Source of the DNA: Jaapia argillacea MUCL 33604
Lineage: Eukaryota > Basidiomycota > Agaricomycetes > Jaapiales > Jaapiaceae
NCBI GenBank assembly: GCA_000697665.1
Contig: KL197710.1
Location: 1,465,837 to 1,529,836 of the forward strand
Direction of reading: 5' to 3'
DNA: 64,000 nt
Part shown: in pieces, positions 20,633-31,800 of the stretch
Position numbering within the stretch: position 1 is the stretch's first letter
Layout of the letters: the number at the start of each line of letters is the position of its first letter
Translations under genes and position numbers: made by a program
The notes under the pieces: model-generated
Seen by the model: the letters and a program-made list of their open reading frames with translations, nothing else
Told to the model about the DNA's origin: nothing
Databases searched by the model: none

Positions 20633-23600
20633 ATGGCTGAGCTGGACTCTCAACATATTGTCCCTGCGGAAGACGTGGCAAACCTGGAGAATGTCGCCGA
20701 CCCCGAGGAGACGAAGCATATCGAAGAAACTACGTCTAATCCGGAGTCTGGCCACGAGCATGAACAACACGAGGCGGACAACCAGTTCACTGACGAACCG
20801 ACACCTGTCGAGGGCGTGCATCTTGACGAGACAGAACCAGATAAGGAGGTCGCTAAGGAAGTGGAATCACACCACGAGGCCCCCAAGTCTGACTCTAATG
20901 GAAAGGCGAACGATGCTGCTACGGCTCGCGATCACAAAGACCCAAAGCACGCCGCTGGCAGTGCTACTGCGGGTAAACGACCTGTCACCAAACCCTCAAT
21001 GTCCGTCAAGCCTGCAGCAGGTAAGGCTGCTGGTGGTGCGCCACCCACACCCCTGGTCAAAAAGGTGTGTCTGCCATGCCTCCGATGCACTCACGTCGCC
21101 ACTATAATATCTACCTTTCATTCGTTTTATTACCATAGATCATTAACTCCGGAACTTTTGGCTCAGGCGCCGTCAAACCCTCGCCTCCTACCGTCTCCAA
21201 ACCCACCACATCAACATCAACATCTCACGCTCCCACCAAACAAGCACCAGCTTCATCTTCTTTGAAGAAATCTACCAGTGCCCACACAGCAACCAGACCA
21301 CCACCACCCATGTCGACTAAGTCTGCTTCGTCCGCTCCTGCGCTCACTCGAAGGACGTCGATGCTGCCTCCCAAACCACCTGCTCCCACCACCCGAACCA
21401 CCCTCGCATCCTCTGCGTCGTCGAAACCAACATCAGCGACGGCCAGGTCTCCTCCTGCAGCCACTGCAGCTTCTCCCGACTCATCAGCTGCGAAATCCCC
21501 GTCTCCCGCACCTGCTCGACCCCGCGCGTCCGTGTCCGATGTTGTCAGGAAAGTGGCGTCTAGGTCAAACCTTTCGCTGTCCTCTTCAGCGCCCAGGCCG
21601 CCTTCTGCTGCGTCCAACCGACCCACCCGCGCCGGTACAGGCTCAATTTCGTCTCTCCGAGAGGTCAAAGATGATCCTAGAGTTGCGGAACTCGAGACGA
21701 AGGTATGTACTCGGATCGTTAAGGCACTTACAACACTGGTTTGATGGAAATATCTAGCTGGGTGAGGCCGAAAACGTTCTCGCCAACAAGGCTGAGGCTG
21801 TCTCTGATCTGCAGTCTCAAGCAGACCAGCTTAAGGCATCGCTTGAGGCTGCATTGGCTGATGTTGAGGCCAAGCGTCAGAATGTCGAGACTCTTGAGGG
21901 GGCGAAGACGAAGGCCGAGCAAGAATTGAAGGAGCTCCAGTCGAGTTTGGATGCTGTCCGAGCTGAGAACGGGGTTAACTTCTCCAAGCTGGAGACCGTC
22001 CAGGGAGATGTACGAGTCAACTTGCTCCTTCAAGATTCGAATACTAACACGTTTCTCTCAGCTTGAAGCTGCTCGATCCGAGACAGCTGATCAGCGGGAC
22101 TTCGTCCAGAACCTCCAGTCGCAAATCGCAAATTTGGAACACGAGGTCGTCGCCGCTAAGGAGAACCTTGCCGCCCTTCGCGCCTCCAACGACTCTGCTT
22201 CCGCCGCCGCCGCCGAAGTAGCTTCGGTCGAGCACGAAGCTCTCGAGAAAGCGAGATCCGACCTCACAATTATTCAAGCCGAAGTCGAGGCCGTAAAGGC
22301 TGCGCATGCACAAGCACTGGAGGAGGCGGCTGCTAAGCTTCAGACCGTCGAGTCTAAGGCGGCTCGCGTGGATGCGCTTGAGGAGGAAATTGCTGCTCTT
22401 AAGACGGAACGAGAAGAGAATGCGAACAAGCTCTCTGAACTCGAGATAGAGATATTGGAGTTGAAGGAGGTCCAGGAGAAGGGCGAGGACGACTTGTTCG
22501 AGGCTCTTACGCGTGTTCAAGCACTCGAGCAGGACTTGGCGAAGGCTACCGCAGCTACTGAACAAGCCCTCGAGGATGCGAAAGCGAAAGAGGCGGGGCA
22601 CGAACAGAGATTGGCAGATGCGGAACGATCGCATTCCGACGCCCTCCAAGTAGCTCGCGACGAGCAGAGTAAAGTCGTCGCTCAGCTCGAGGCTCTCAGA
22701 GAGGAACTCTCGCAGGCACTGGCTTCGCATGAGCAGACTGCTGCCGACGCCCGAGCAGCTGCGGAAGAGCGTGTTCGCAACCTCGACGAGGTTGAAGCAT
22801 CCCACGTTGCGAAGCACGGAGAGCTTTCCCAAGAGATCCAACGCATTCAGGCCGAGTTGGAGGTATGTTTCGTGCATCTTCCCGTGAATTTGTGCTCATA
22901 CTCTCTCTGTACAGGGCCAAGAGTCTCAGTATAATGCGAAGGTGGACGCGGTCAAGGCCGAACATCAGGAGCTTTTGGAAGAGGCTTTCGAACGTGCCAA
23001 GGTACGCACTGAATTCCGCTCGTATCAGTCCTCTTCTTGATTCCTTTCCCCCCACGCAGTCTGAAGCCGGCACTGCTCACGGCCAAGACCTCCACGCCCT
23101 TCGCACCGAGTCAATAGCCAATATCGAGCAACTGCGTGCTTCTCACGAGTCGACGGTCGCTGGCCTGAAAGCTGAACACGAGGCTGCCCTTCAGTCCCAA
23201 GCGAAGTCGTTGGAAAAGCAGATGTCCACACTCCACATCGAACTGAAGGCAACTCAGGATGACTTGGCGAAGGCGAAGGCTGCAGTATTGGCCGCACAGC
23301 CAGAGATCGAGGCTCTGAAGGCCCAGCTCGAAGAGGCTCACCAGACTGCCGTTGCGGTTGCTGCATCCGCTTCTTCAGACCAAGTGGAAGAGATTCAGCG
23401 GCTGACGAAGGAGCTCTCCAATTCCAAGGACGACTTGAACGCCCTCACTGACGTCTTCAACGCGACCAAGGAGTCGATGTCTGAGATGTCCGCCAGTCAT
23501 GTTAAGGAGCTTGAGGAGGCAGCGAAGTCGCGTGCTGAGGAAGTAACTAAACTCCGTGCTTCTTACGAGGAAGACGTGAATGGCCTTGTGAGAGAGAAGG

Positions 23601-24215
23601 GAGATCTCCTCTCTCGCCTCTCCGACATGGAGGGCGAGCTCGCGACGGCACGCGCCACAATAGCTGCCGAACCACCGCTATCGCCCAGGAATGCCGGCAA
23701 TGGACACGCTCGTAGCCCCAGCGTCTCGAGGGAAGATCTCCAACGGATGCACGAGGCACATAATCTCAAGATGCGTGACCTGCAGGCTGAGCATGATAAG
23801 GCGTTGAAGACGCTTCGTGAGGATCTCGAGGGGGCGATGTCGAAAGCGGACGAGTTGCAACAGGAGGTCGCCCGGAAGGCGATGGAGATTCAGTATCTGG
23901 AGCAAGACCAGGAGGAGAGTCAAGATCAGATTACTCGGTATGTCAAGCTTTTCGGCCTCAAAAGTTTTCTCGGAGGAATCATCGCGCTGGCCGTGATTTA
24001 TGGACTCCTTTGATTTCTTCCCCTCTTTCCTCGTATCTTTATTTCTCTTGGACAATTCACACACGATCCTTCCATCTTCATTTCATTTAATCGATAATTT
24101 ATCGACTTTATTGTATCGTTTCTCCCTCCTATTCTTTCTGAACCTCGCGTGTCACAGATTAAAGGAAGACGTCGAACATCTCACCGATCAGATTCAAGCC
24201 AAAGCCCCTCAGTGA
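20633..24215 (+). CDS. Long coiled-coil protein, Ala/Glu-rich, possible alternative C-terminus
   Basis: Seven exons: 20633-21064, 21139-21702, 21758-22009, 22062-22862, 22915-23001, 23060-23937, 24158-24215 (1023 aa). Residues 1-145 are acidic; residues 145-330 are Pro/Ser/Ala/Thr-rich and basic, suggesting a disordered region; from about 330 to the end the protein is almost continuous coiled coil (heptads such as LEAALADVEAKRQNVETLEG and LAKATAATEQALEDAKAKEA). A short linker near residue 920 contains SPRNAGNGHARSPSVSRED. The last intron (23938-24157) is 220 nt, several times the local norm. Reading into it gives a hydrophobic tail and stop. I do not recognise a named family; a cytoskeletal or golgin-like scaffold is possible. 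Confidence 0.85.
23938..24157 (+). other. 220-nt last intron encoding an alternative hydrophobic C-terminus
   Basis: If this intron is retained, translation continues for 24 residues after the last shared Arg and stops at 24011-24013. The last 15 of these are FLGGIIALAVIYGLL, preceded by a Lys-containing stretch, resembling a tail anchor. If it is spliced, the protein ends in a soluble coiled-coil tail. Donor GTATGT and acceptor CACAG are normal. Confidence 0.55.
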
Positions 24216-25186
24216 TGTTCTCCACCTCCCCGGCCACGCCTCTCCGCTCAAGACACGCGGATGTGGTGCGGTTTCCGTGCCATAGACGACCAGTTGATTC
24301 AAGGTTAACACGTTAATCCAACTCTGTTCCCCGTTGTTGATTCTCAGGACACTTTCATTCACTATGCCTTTCCCTCACTACTTCATTCCTTCACTGCTGC
24401 TCAACCCCTCACCTTTGCATCGTCATCCACGTCATTGTAACCTTTGAGTACCCATTCCCCTCATACCCCGTCGCTTTACCCTACCTGTATAATCCACAGG
24501 ATGTCTTACTGCGTATAATGTTCCCCTTCTATCGTTTGCGCTTCTAATGCACATTGTTCACGTCTTACACTCTGCAACGATGGTACCCATATTCAGGCGT
24601 AACCCTCTCCCACCCACCGCTCGGCGAAGCTTTTCCCATGGCTGTTTTTCTCGTCTTGCATCGTTCTCGCTTTCGCTCCCTCAATTTCTTCTGCTCTTAT
24701 CTGGGGTCGGTGACATTCGCCTTTCGTCCAAAGATACATTCACAAGCTATCATAGTTGCGTACACTAAAATTGCCCACCCCACCGAATCCGAGATCCACC
24801 CAGGATCAGAGGGTGACCTTACGTTGCTTGTCGTGTTTTGACGGTTGGGGCGCTGGTCTCCTCAGCAAGCAAGTGAATGAGGCTGGTCCTTGTCAAACTG
24901 CTGTGCGACCTTGGTTTCTCCTAAACGTTCAACGTCCGTGGCTCTACAGTGTAACAGCTTGAAATACACCGGCGAGAGCACAGGATCGGACTCGGACTTT
25001 GGATAAAAATCAAGGATGTGGACCCATTTGAAAGTCACCGAGTGAATTCCCAAATACGGCAAGACGGGTACCTCCGATAGCTGTCCTCCCCAATATTTGT
25101 TCTGTTGCTGTCTCATTCCATTCTCTTGTCCTTCCCCCCCCTCCCACCTCCCTATTTTCCCCTTCCCCCCCCCTCCCTCCTACGCC
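24216..25186. promoter_or_regulatory. Intergenic: 3' flank of the coiled-coil gene and YHM2 promoter
   Basis: This 971-bp gap has no recognisable exon. The final ~75 bp before the YHM2 ATG (about 25110-25184) is a strongly pyrimidine-rich tract with runs of C, a common feature of highly expressed fungal promoters near the transcription start. No TATA box was evident. Confidence 0.4.
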
Positions 25187-26734
25187 ATGGCCATTACAAA
25201 AGAACCCGGACAGAAGGGCATCAGCTGGTCCAATATTGCTGTCGGTGAGTTCTTCAAACGCGACGGGAGTCGACGCGCAGGTTGGATGCTAATGTCCATT
25301 GCGTAGGTGGTATCATGAACATGGTATTTTTCTTGTCTCAGATGTGTTGAACGTGAATTGACCTGGCCGTGTCGTGGATCGATTTTAGTTTGTGCGTTGT
25401 TACACCTGATGTCTTGTTGAACGCTTTGCTCACCTATTTTCTTTTGTAGGAGGCGAGTCCGCACCGTAGTGCCATATGTGTCTTGTCCACGTCGAGCTTA
25501 TATCTCCCCCATTCCAGGTCACAACCCTCGGCCAACCCCTGGAGGTCATCAAAACCCAAATGGCCGCCAACCGGTCGCAATCAATGTTCCAAGCCCTTTC
25601 GACCATCTGGTCGCGTGGTGGTGTTGCCGGTTTCTACCAAGGTCTCATTCCCTGGGTCAGCTTCTCCTCTGATCGCGGCGCGCTCTATCACTGAAACGTT
25701 GACATAGGCATGGATAGAGGCTTCGACGAAGGGTGCTGTCCTTCTCTTCACGGCCTCCGAGATCGAAACCTATGGTGCCGCTGCTGGAATCAACCCTGGC
25801 GTTGCTGGTCTACTTGGTGGTATGGGAGGAGGTGTCGCTCAGGCTTACGCTACTATGGGTGAGTACACCTCCGCTCAAGTCACTAGCATATGATGTCTTT
25901 CATAACCCATGTCTCATGACGGCTCCGCTGCTTGATTAAACTTCATTTTTAACCTTTCATCAACTGATGCATCTTTTCCTGGTATCTTGTAACGGTTCTC
26001 ATGCTGATATTTACCCGCATAGGTTTCACGACATGTATGAAGACCGCTGAAATTACACGCGCCAAGCAGGCTACTAGCGGCGTTAAGCCTCCATCCACGT
26101 TCGCTGTCTTCATGGATATCTACCGTCGCGAGGGTATCGCAGGTATCAACAAGGGAGTCAATGCCGTTGCTGTCCGGCAATGCACGAACTGGGGTTCACG
26201 GTCAGTAATACGAATTATCCATTTCTCTTCCCATCTCGTCGTACTCATGATGACCTTATTCAGGATGGGTTTCGCACGTTTAGCTGAAGATTTGATCCGG
26301 CAAGCCCGGGGTAAAGGCGAGACAGAGAAACTCGGGGCTCTCGATAAGATTGTTGCCTCCTCCATCGGTGGTGCATTAGCCACATGGAATCAACCTATCG
26401 AAGTCGTCCGAATTGAGGTATTTGCTCCGCTCCTTCCTTGCGTTTGCATGTTGTTCAGCGTCACCATAGATGCAATCAATGTCAAAAGCAACCGCCAACG
26501 CTGCACGACCCGAGAAATTGACCATGTTCAACACCCTCGGATATATTTACAAGCAGAATGGTCTCAAGGGCTTATACCGTGGTGTCACTCCCCGCATCGG
26601 TCTAGGTATCTGGCAAACGATATGCATGGTCTCTTTTGCGGATTATGTCAAAGATTGGTGTGTACTGTTGGCCTTCTCGGGGAGGTGATATACTGACAGA
26701 ACATCTTCTCAGGGTGGCGGCCCCCAAGAAATAA
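25187..26734 (+). CDS. YHM2: Yhm2-like mitochondrial citrate/2-oxoglutarate carrier
   Basis: Ten exons: 25187-25244, 25307-25323, 25389-25391, 25450-25452, 25518-25655, 25708-25858, 26023-26200, 26264-26417, 26470-26657, 26713-26734 (303 aa). Yhm2 is an inner-membrane carrier exporting citrate for 2-oxoglutarate and is also linked to mtDNA maintenance. Diagnostic blocks: [104 protein letters not shown] and [17 protein letters not shown]. The family has two residues between Asn-Met and Val-Thr-Thr-Leu. Here they can only come from two 3-nt exons (TTT, GAG), the second using a GC donor. Intron 6 (25859-26022) is 164 nt. Confidence 0.93.
25389..25391 (+). other. 3-nt microexon (TTT, Phe) of YHM2
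   Basis: The bases ttt lie between an ATTTTAG acceptor (ending 25388) and a GTGCGT donor (starting 25392). The flanking introns would be 65 and 58 nt. The exon supplies the Phe of NMFEVTTLGQP. Confidence 0.62.
25450..25452 (+). other. 3-nt microexon (GAG, Glu) of YHM2 with GC donor
   Basis: The bases gag lie between a TTTTGTAG acceptor (ending 25449) and a GCGAGT donor (starting 25453). It supplies the Glu that precedes VTTLGQP and is conserved in yeast Yhm2. No single 6-nt exon with AG/GT or AG/GC borders exists in 25324-25517. Confidence 0.6.
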
Positions 26735-27117
26735 GACACCTACTGATCGTAGGATATGGACTCCTTTATGCTTTCGTCGTTTTAGAGGTCTCAGCACACG
26801 CTGGCCATATTTTGGGCAATACCGTACTTACAATAGTGATCAATGCATACCTGCTACCTACTATGTCGCTTCCATGCTCTCCCAAGTTCGGCGCTGCCTC
26901 CACTCGATTGATGAGGCAGACAAGGTCGTCGTGGATACCACCTTCGCTCGTTCCACGCGTTTCTTCTAATATTTGAGATTGGGATCCAGGCATCACAAAG
27001 ATATCAGCACGATGATGTTAAGCGCTATAAAGTACAGGTGATTATCGATATATATACCCGGAACCATATGCAACATAGGAAATCCCATGTTTCCTGCCGG
27101 CGGGGCAGAAGGTATTC
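26735..27117. other. Intergenic between convergent 3' ends (YHM2, Mpv17-family)
   Basis: This 383-bp gap holds two 3' UTRs. AT-rich sequence near 27020-27055 (including a TATATAT stretch) may contribute to 3'-end formation on either strand. No gene seen. Confidence 0.35.
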
Positions 27118-28005
27118 CTATTTGCCCTTGTTCTCCTTGTCCTTCTTGGCCTTCTCGGCAGCGATGCGCATGAGCTTGACACGGGTGTTGAAGTAGAGCT
27201 AACCGTAACGACGGCGAGGTTAGCCAAGTTTGGGTTGCAAGGCATTACAATACGTACCCCGACGGAAAACTGGATAATGTTGAAGAAGGGTACCCAGAGC
27301 TCAGGGGAGAGGAACTTTTGGGCAAATACAATGGACAAGGGCCCGGTAACCCATTGTATCTGGAAAACAAAGCGTAAGTGATGGATCCTGAGACCGGGGA
27401 GAAACCAAGATTTACCCGAAGGACGGCGAAGAATCCCCCTTGGACAGTGCGAATAATCTCGTCAACGGACTGAGCACCGTTGATGATGGCCATGCAGGTG
27501 AGATACACTGGAAGAGAAAAGTGCCCCGTGAGTCAAAATGAAATTCTTGGGAGCGAGAAGGTGCATACCAGCAGTGTTGATGGGTGCAATGAATAAGTTA
27601 CTGGCCAGAACTTGTTGAATTTTGGCGGCGGTTCCTGTCCTACCAGCGAACGCTTTTTGGAGTGCGCCGACCAGGATATGACCCAAGGGAGCTGATACGA
27701 GGGATCCATACATGGCCATCTTCACGGCCTTCAACTCCACTCGGCCTGCCGCGAGTAAGTGATTCAGGAAAGGTGCTCTGCTCGGAGGTCTTTGAATTGG
27801 CGTCTGAGCAATGTTTGAGGCGAGCACCTCCTGCACGAAAGACAGGGTACCTAACGACGCTGTCGTTAGCCCAAGCATTGCGCTGGTTGATCGGAGACTG
27901 ACCAGATGTGATGCATTTCGTTCGCAATGGGTTCGCAGCCAACTGTGCAAGATACATGGCTAGCCATGGATGTACACCTGACTTTGCGACTGCTGAGGAG
28001 CTCAT
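27118..28005 (-). CDS. Mpv17/PMP22-family integral membrane protein
   Basis: Five exons: 28005-27903, 27850-27569, 27507-27416, 27359-27258, 27198-27118 (219 aa). Mpv17/PMP22 proteins are four-helix channels of peroxisomal or mitochondrial inner membranes. Visible features: LAMYLAQLAANPLRTKCITSG at the N-terminus (the family YxxxLxxNPxxTK motif), KMAMYGSLVSAPLGHILVG, NLFIAPINTAVYL, IQWVTGPLSIVFAQKFLSP and ELWVPFFNIIQFSVGLYFNT, and a Lys-rich C-terminus that could be a peroxisomal membrane signal. It resembles the PXMP2 branch more than the Sym1/Mpv17 branch, but localisation is inferred. All introns are GT-AG. Confidence 0.88.
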
Positions 28006-28881
28006 CCTTTCTCTGCGGGTGCTGGCGACGGTGGTAACGGGAGTTGTGTGTTGGCAAAACAGTCCCTGAACATCAGCTTTATGTGTGGGGTAATTGCATA
28101 CCGGCCCAGCCACGATACCCGGTCCCATTCCCCACGGTTCAACCTCCGCTCAGGCATAAAAATTTGAAAACATCCTGGTCAAGTGCATGATCTTTTCTGT
28201 TTTCAATCTTGACAACGGACGCTTATTCTCCTGTAGACCCGAGGGTCCTTGGTTTTGTAAACCCTCTATCAAGTCTTGATGGGTTTAGTAGACAGTAGAC
28301 CGTCTCGAAATTTCCATGGTGAGCTTTCATTTTTTGGTTTTTCTCGTGATGAGATTCTTGCCGCCCCAGTCGTAGCCTATGGGCCTTGACGAACGGTAGA
28401 AGCACACAGCCAAATAGTTGCACTTCTGATTCTTCCGCACTTTCTATATCTGATGTTTCCCGAGTCTAACCTACCCTCTTTCGCAGATCCCGACATCACC
28501 CAGTCTTGATGATCTAGGTCATGACTTCTTCTCCTTAGCACCTCTCCTTCCGAAATCCAAGTTGACTTCATCATGTCGATCATGTCACGTCCGATCGAGT
28601 TCGAAGGTTTCGGGCATGCATGCAACGATTGCGTGTGTTCTACCAGGCTTGGCTGCACGGGTTTGCTTATACTGTCGCTCCGCTTTCATCATATTTGCCT
28701 GGTGTACCCTGTCCCCCTGTATGCACGAGTCCAAACTTTGCTAATTGAGGTGTACCCTACGCGAACTCACCGTCATCTGGTCGGACGTGAAACACAATAA
28801 CCGGATCTGCGTGAGGAAGTTTGTTCGGATGCGAACCTGCCAGACGAGAATATGAAATAACCCCACATGCTAAACAAGTTA
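28006..28881. other. Intergenic: promoter of the Mpv17-family gene and 3' flank of TRS85
   Basis: These 876 bp show no exon I can assign to a family. Short frames at 28377-28658 (-) and 28562-28744 (+) overlap each other and look fortuitous. The region should include the minus-strand promoter near 28050-28200. Confidence 0.35.
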
Positions 28882-31800
28882 TCACCGCTGTGCGTGAATT
28901 GCAACTATACAAGATGTATCGCCTGGAGGCGGGCCTTGGGAATATCGAGCTCTAGTCCGCCAAGGTGCCAGCTGACCTTGAAGTCCTGATGGTGCCTCAC
29001 CGACCTCCGTTTCTACCCGCCAGCCACCAAGCCCATAAGTCCCTGGGCGTGATATGGACATCTTCGCTTGGAAAGTCAACTGTTGAGCTGGGAGGAGAGT
29101 GCCTCGATGACTCAAGCGGCCAGCATATTGAGGCGACAAGAGATTTCTGATACGTTCTATGCGTGAGGGCACTGGCGCTTCGTAGAGGGTGGATTACTTA
29201 CGAATATGGAGGATAAATAGTCGTGGAGTCGGCGCGCAATCGCAACACAACGCGTGCAGTGTTTGTATGCGAGTAGTTCCGGAGTGTAAACGACACGGTC
29301 GTGGAGCAGGGTCTGAATACCATTAATCTCAGCAAGCCAAGATGATGAGGCACAACGTACCCTTCGCAAAAATCGTGTTCCAATGTCTCTCCCTCGCTGA
29401 TCGTGACCACAACAGGATTCATCTCAGCATTCCATTCGCTAGCCCTCACTGCTTCCAGAAGTTCCAATTTCTCCCTGCGCGTTTCCGCATACATGCTACG
29501 TTTGATCTTAGCAGTCTCCGCATCTTCGATGATTTCCTTCAAGGCTGAATGTCCTACTCCAAGCGTTATGCCCGAAACGAGGACGTGCCCCGAGCGACGC
29601 TGCGAAGGAATCTCCCAAAAGAACAGGAAATCAAGGGCTGAGGGATTGTAGAGTGGGAAGATGTACGGGTGAGTGGATACAGGTATGTGCGGATGGTTGC
29701 AGGCGATGTGGCGGGCGACAAGGTTACGACGGCCACAACGAATGAAAGGGAGGATCGAAGGATGATGAATAGAACGGGGTTGAGAATTCTGATAGAATTC
29801 TAAGTAAAGATTGATGAACAGGTGGGATTTTCCATTACCTTGGCAATGTGATTGCAAGAGACCTCGAGGGAAGGCGGTAAAGATTGATCAACTTCGCGAC
29901 CATGGAGAACGTCGCTAAGCTTCTGCGAGACAAATTGTAAAGTCTCCAGTGCTTTGGATCCGGCATTGTCCCAACGGTCCGCACGAAAGGAGAGACGGGT
30001 AGTTTGCCGAGGATGTATGAACCCACTGTAGACAAGTGAGCATCTTGATCACGTTCAACAACAGGCGGACTGACAGCGTTTCCTCAAAGAGAGGCGAGCA
30101 GGTCCATGAAGGACTCAATGTTGTTACTTGAGTCAGTGATAGATCGGGGCACGATGATGCCGCGTCCAACTCCACGTCAACCAGATACGAGAAGTCAGAT
30201 GAACGACTTGGCCGAGAACGAGTTACTATCTCAAAGAGAGGCTGCACTTCATAATGCTGCGCAACACGCGTGGAGCGGAAGGAGCTGCCTTCTCCCTTCA
30301 AAGTCGGATGTGTCAATGGAAACCTGCAGAGGAGAAAACCCCCCATACCTCACGATATACGAAAAGAAGACATAGATCTTGCTCATCACGGTCCGCGTGT
30401 AGCACAATCGAGAGCTCCCTGCTGTCTCCAGATTGTAAACCTGCGGATAGATGAATGTTGTAGGGTTGTCGAGGCGAAATTGAATTTTTGGAGTGCAGGA
30501 CCTCTGCACGGGAAGGTTTGCTTGGCAATGGATCTGAGATGAAGATAAGTCCCGTGGATGCTCGAGTTCACAACGTCCAGTACCTGATTGAATGTCTTGG
30601 TCTGATTCAACCCAAATAGCATCATCTGGTCCCACAACCAACCACAAATCCTCAATACTTCTCGTCCCAGTATTGGAGAGCCACAATTTCAATCGTTTGA
30701 GTTCACCCTGGCACAGAACCAGTCTACCGTCTTCGACAAAACTGGCTCGGAGCCGTTGGCTCGCTTCTTCTACATCAACGGTGACGGCGATGTCAGGAGC
30801 GTAGGTCTTGCTTTGTCGTTGGATTGCTGTCTCATGAAGTCGTGGGCCACGATATGACAATCTCTCGGTGGCGGAAAGAAGACCTAAAAATTGGTAACTG
30901 AGATGGGAAAGGACCAAGGATATTGGTTGGCGACATTTGACGGAAATGGGTATCTGTCATTTAGGTGAGCGCCAGAATAGATGTGAATACGATACACGCA
31001 CCGTCCGGGATTCCCTAGGGTTGAGAACAATCTCATCAAGAACCTCAACTTCCACAAAATCCGAGGAGGAGTCGGTGTTTGAGGATTTTGCGTCGTGGAC
31101 GGTAATCGTCAGATTTGTCAAGGTGAGTTCAACATCCAGGGGATTTTCCAAGACCAGATCAACCCAAAATACCTCTAAGCGTCGTGAGCCGCGAAATCGA
31201 GGAAGAGGGGGCAGTTGATGAGTGACCGTACCATCCACCGACGCCTTCCCACATTGTTCCAGTCGTTCAGAACCTCGACTTTTCCAGAATGCTCGCCAGG
31301 TCAGCTCACGGTCCTCCCAGACGGACTTTTGGCCGTCGGATTCGTAACGAGGAAGTCTTATCCGAGTTTGTCGGGCGCGGCATAGAGAGAAGGGTAGTTT
31401 GAGATCTGCTAACTTTCCAGGATCTCCTGATGTGGCAAGGAAGTGCTGGAAAGGATTGCTCGTTATATTGGATGACCCGGGATATTATGCGATAAACAAA
31501 CTTTGAACGCCACGCGAAAATCTTCCAGGTAGACCTTGTCGGTACCCAGTTGCTTTGCATCCGTACTGTTATTTCCGTTCGTCATCAACGACGGTGCAAT
31601 GGACACGTAGCAAGTTGATGAGCGCCGCAGGAGGCTACTGAACAACCGTACTGCCCTCTCGATATCTCCAGTAGTGTAGAGTAGTCGACCTGGGCAAAAA
31701 CCATTATAATCAACATAGGCAAAACAGATGGCCGATGGACGAACCTAATGCGTGCTCGATTCCAGGTAGGACGGCGTCAAACCCTTCCGCTTCCACAGGA

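Noticed and set aside
22044-22877. 277-codon antisense frame over the coiled-coil gene
   Set aside because: A Leu/Ser-rich mirror of a Glu/Lys/Ala-rich coiled coil on the opposite strand; the sense frame is clearly the real one.
24547-24841. Short open frames on the plus strand between the coiled-coil gene and YHM2
   Set aside because: No conserved motif or plausible splice continuation; the two frames overlap each other and look fortuitous.
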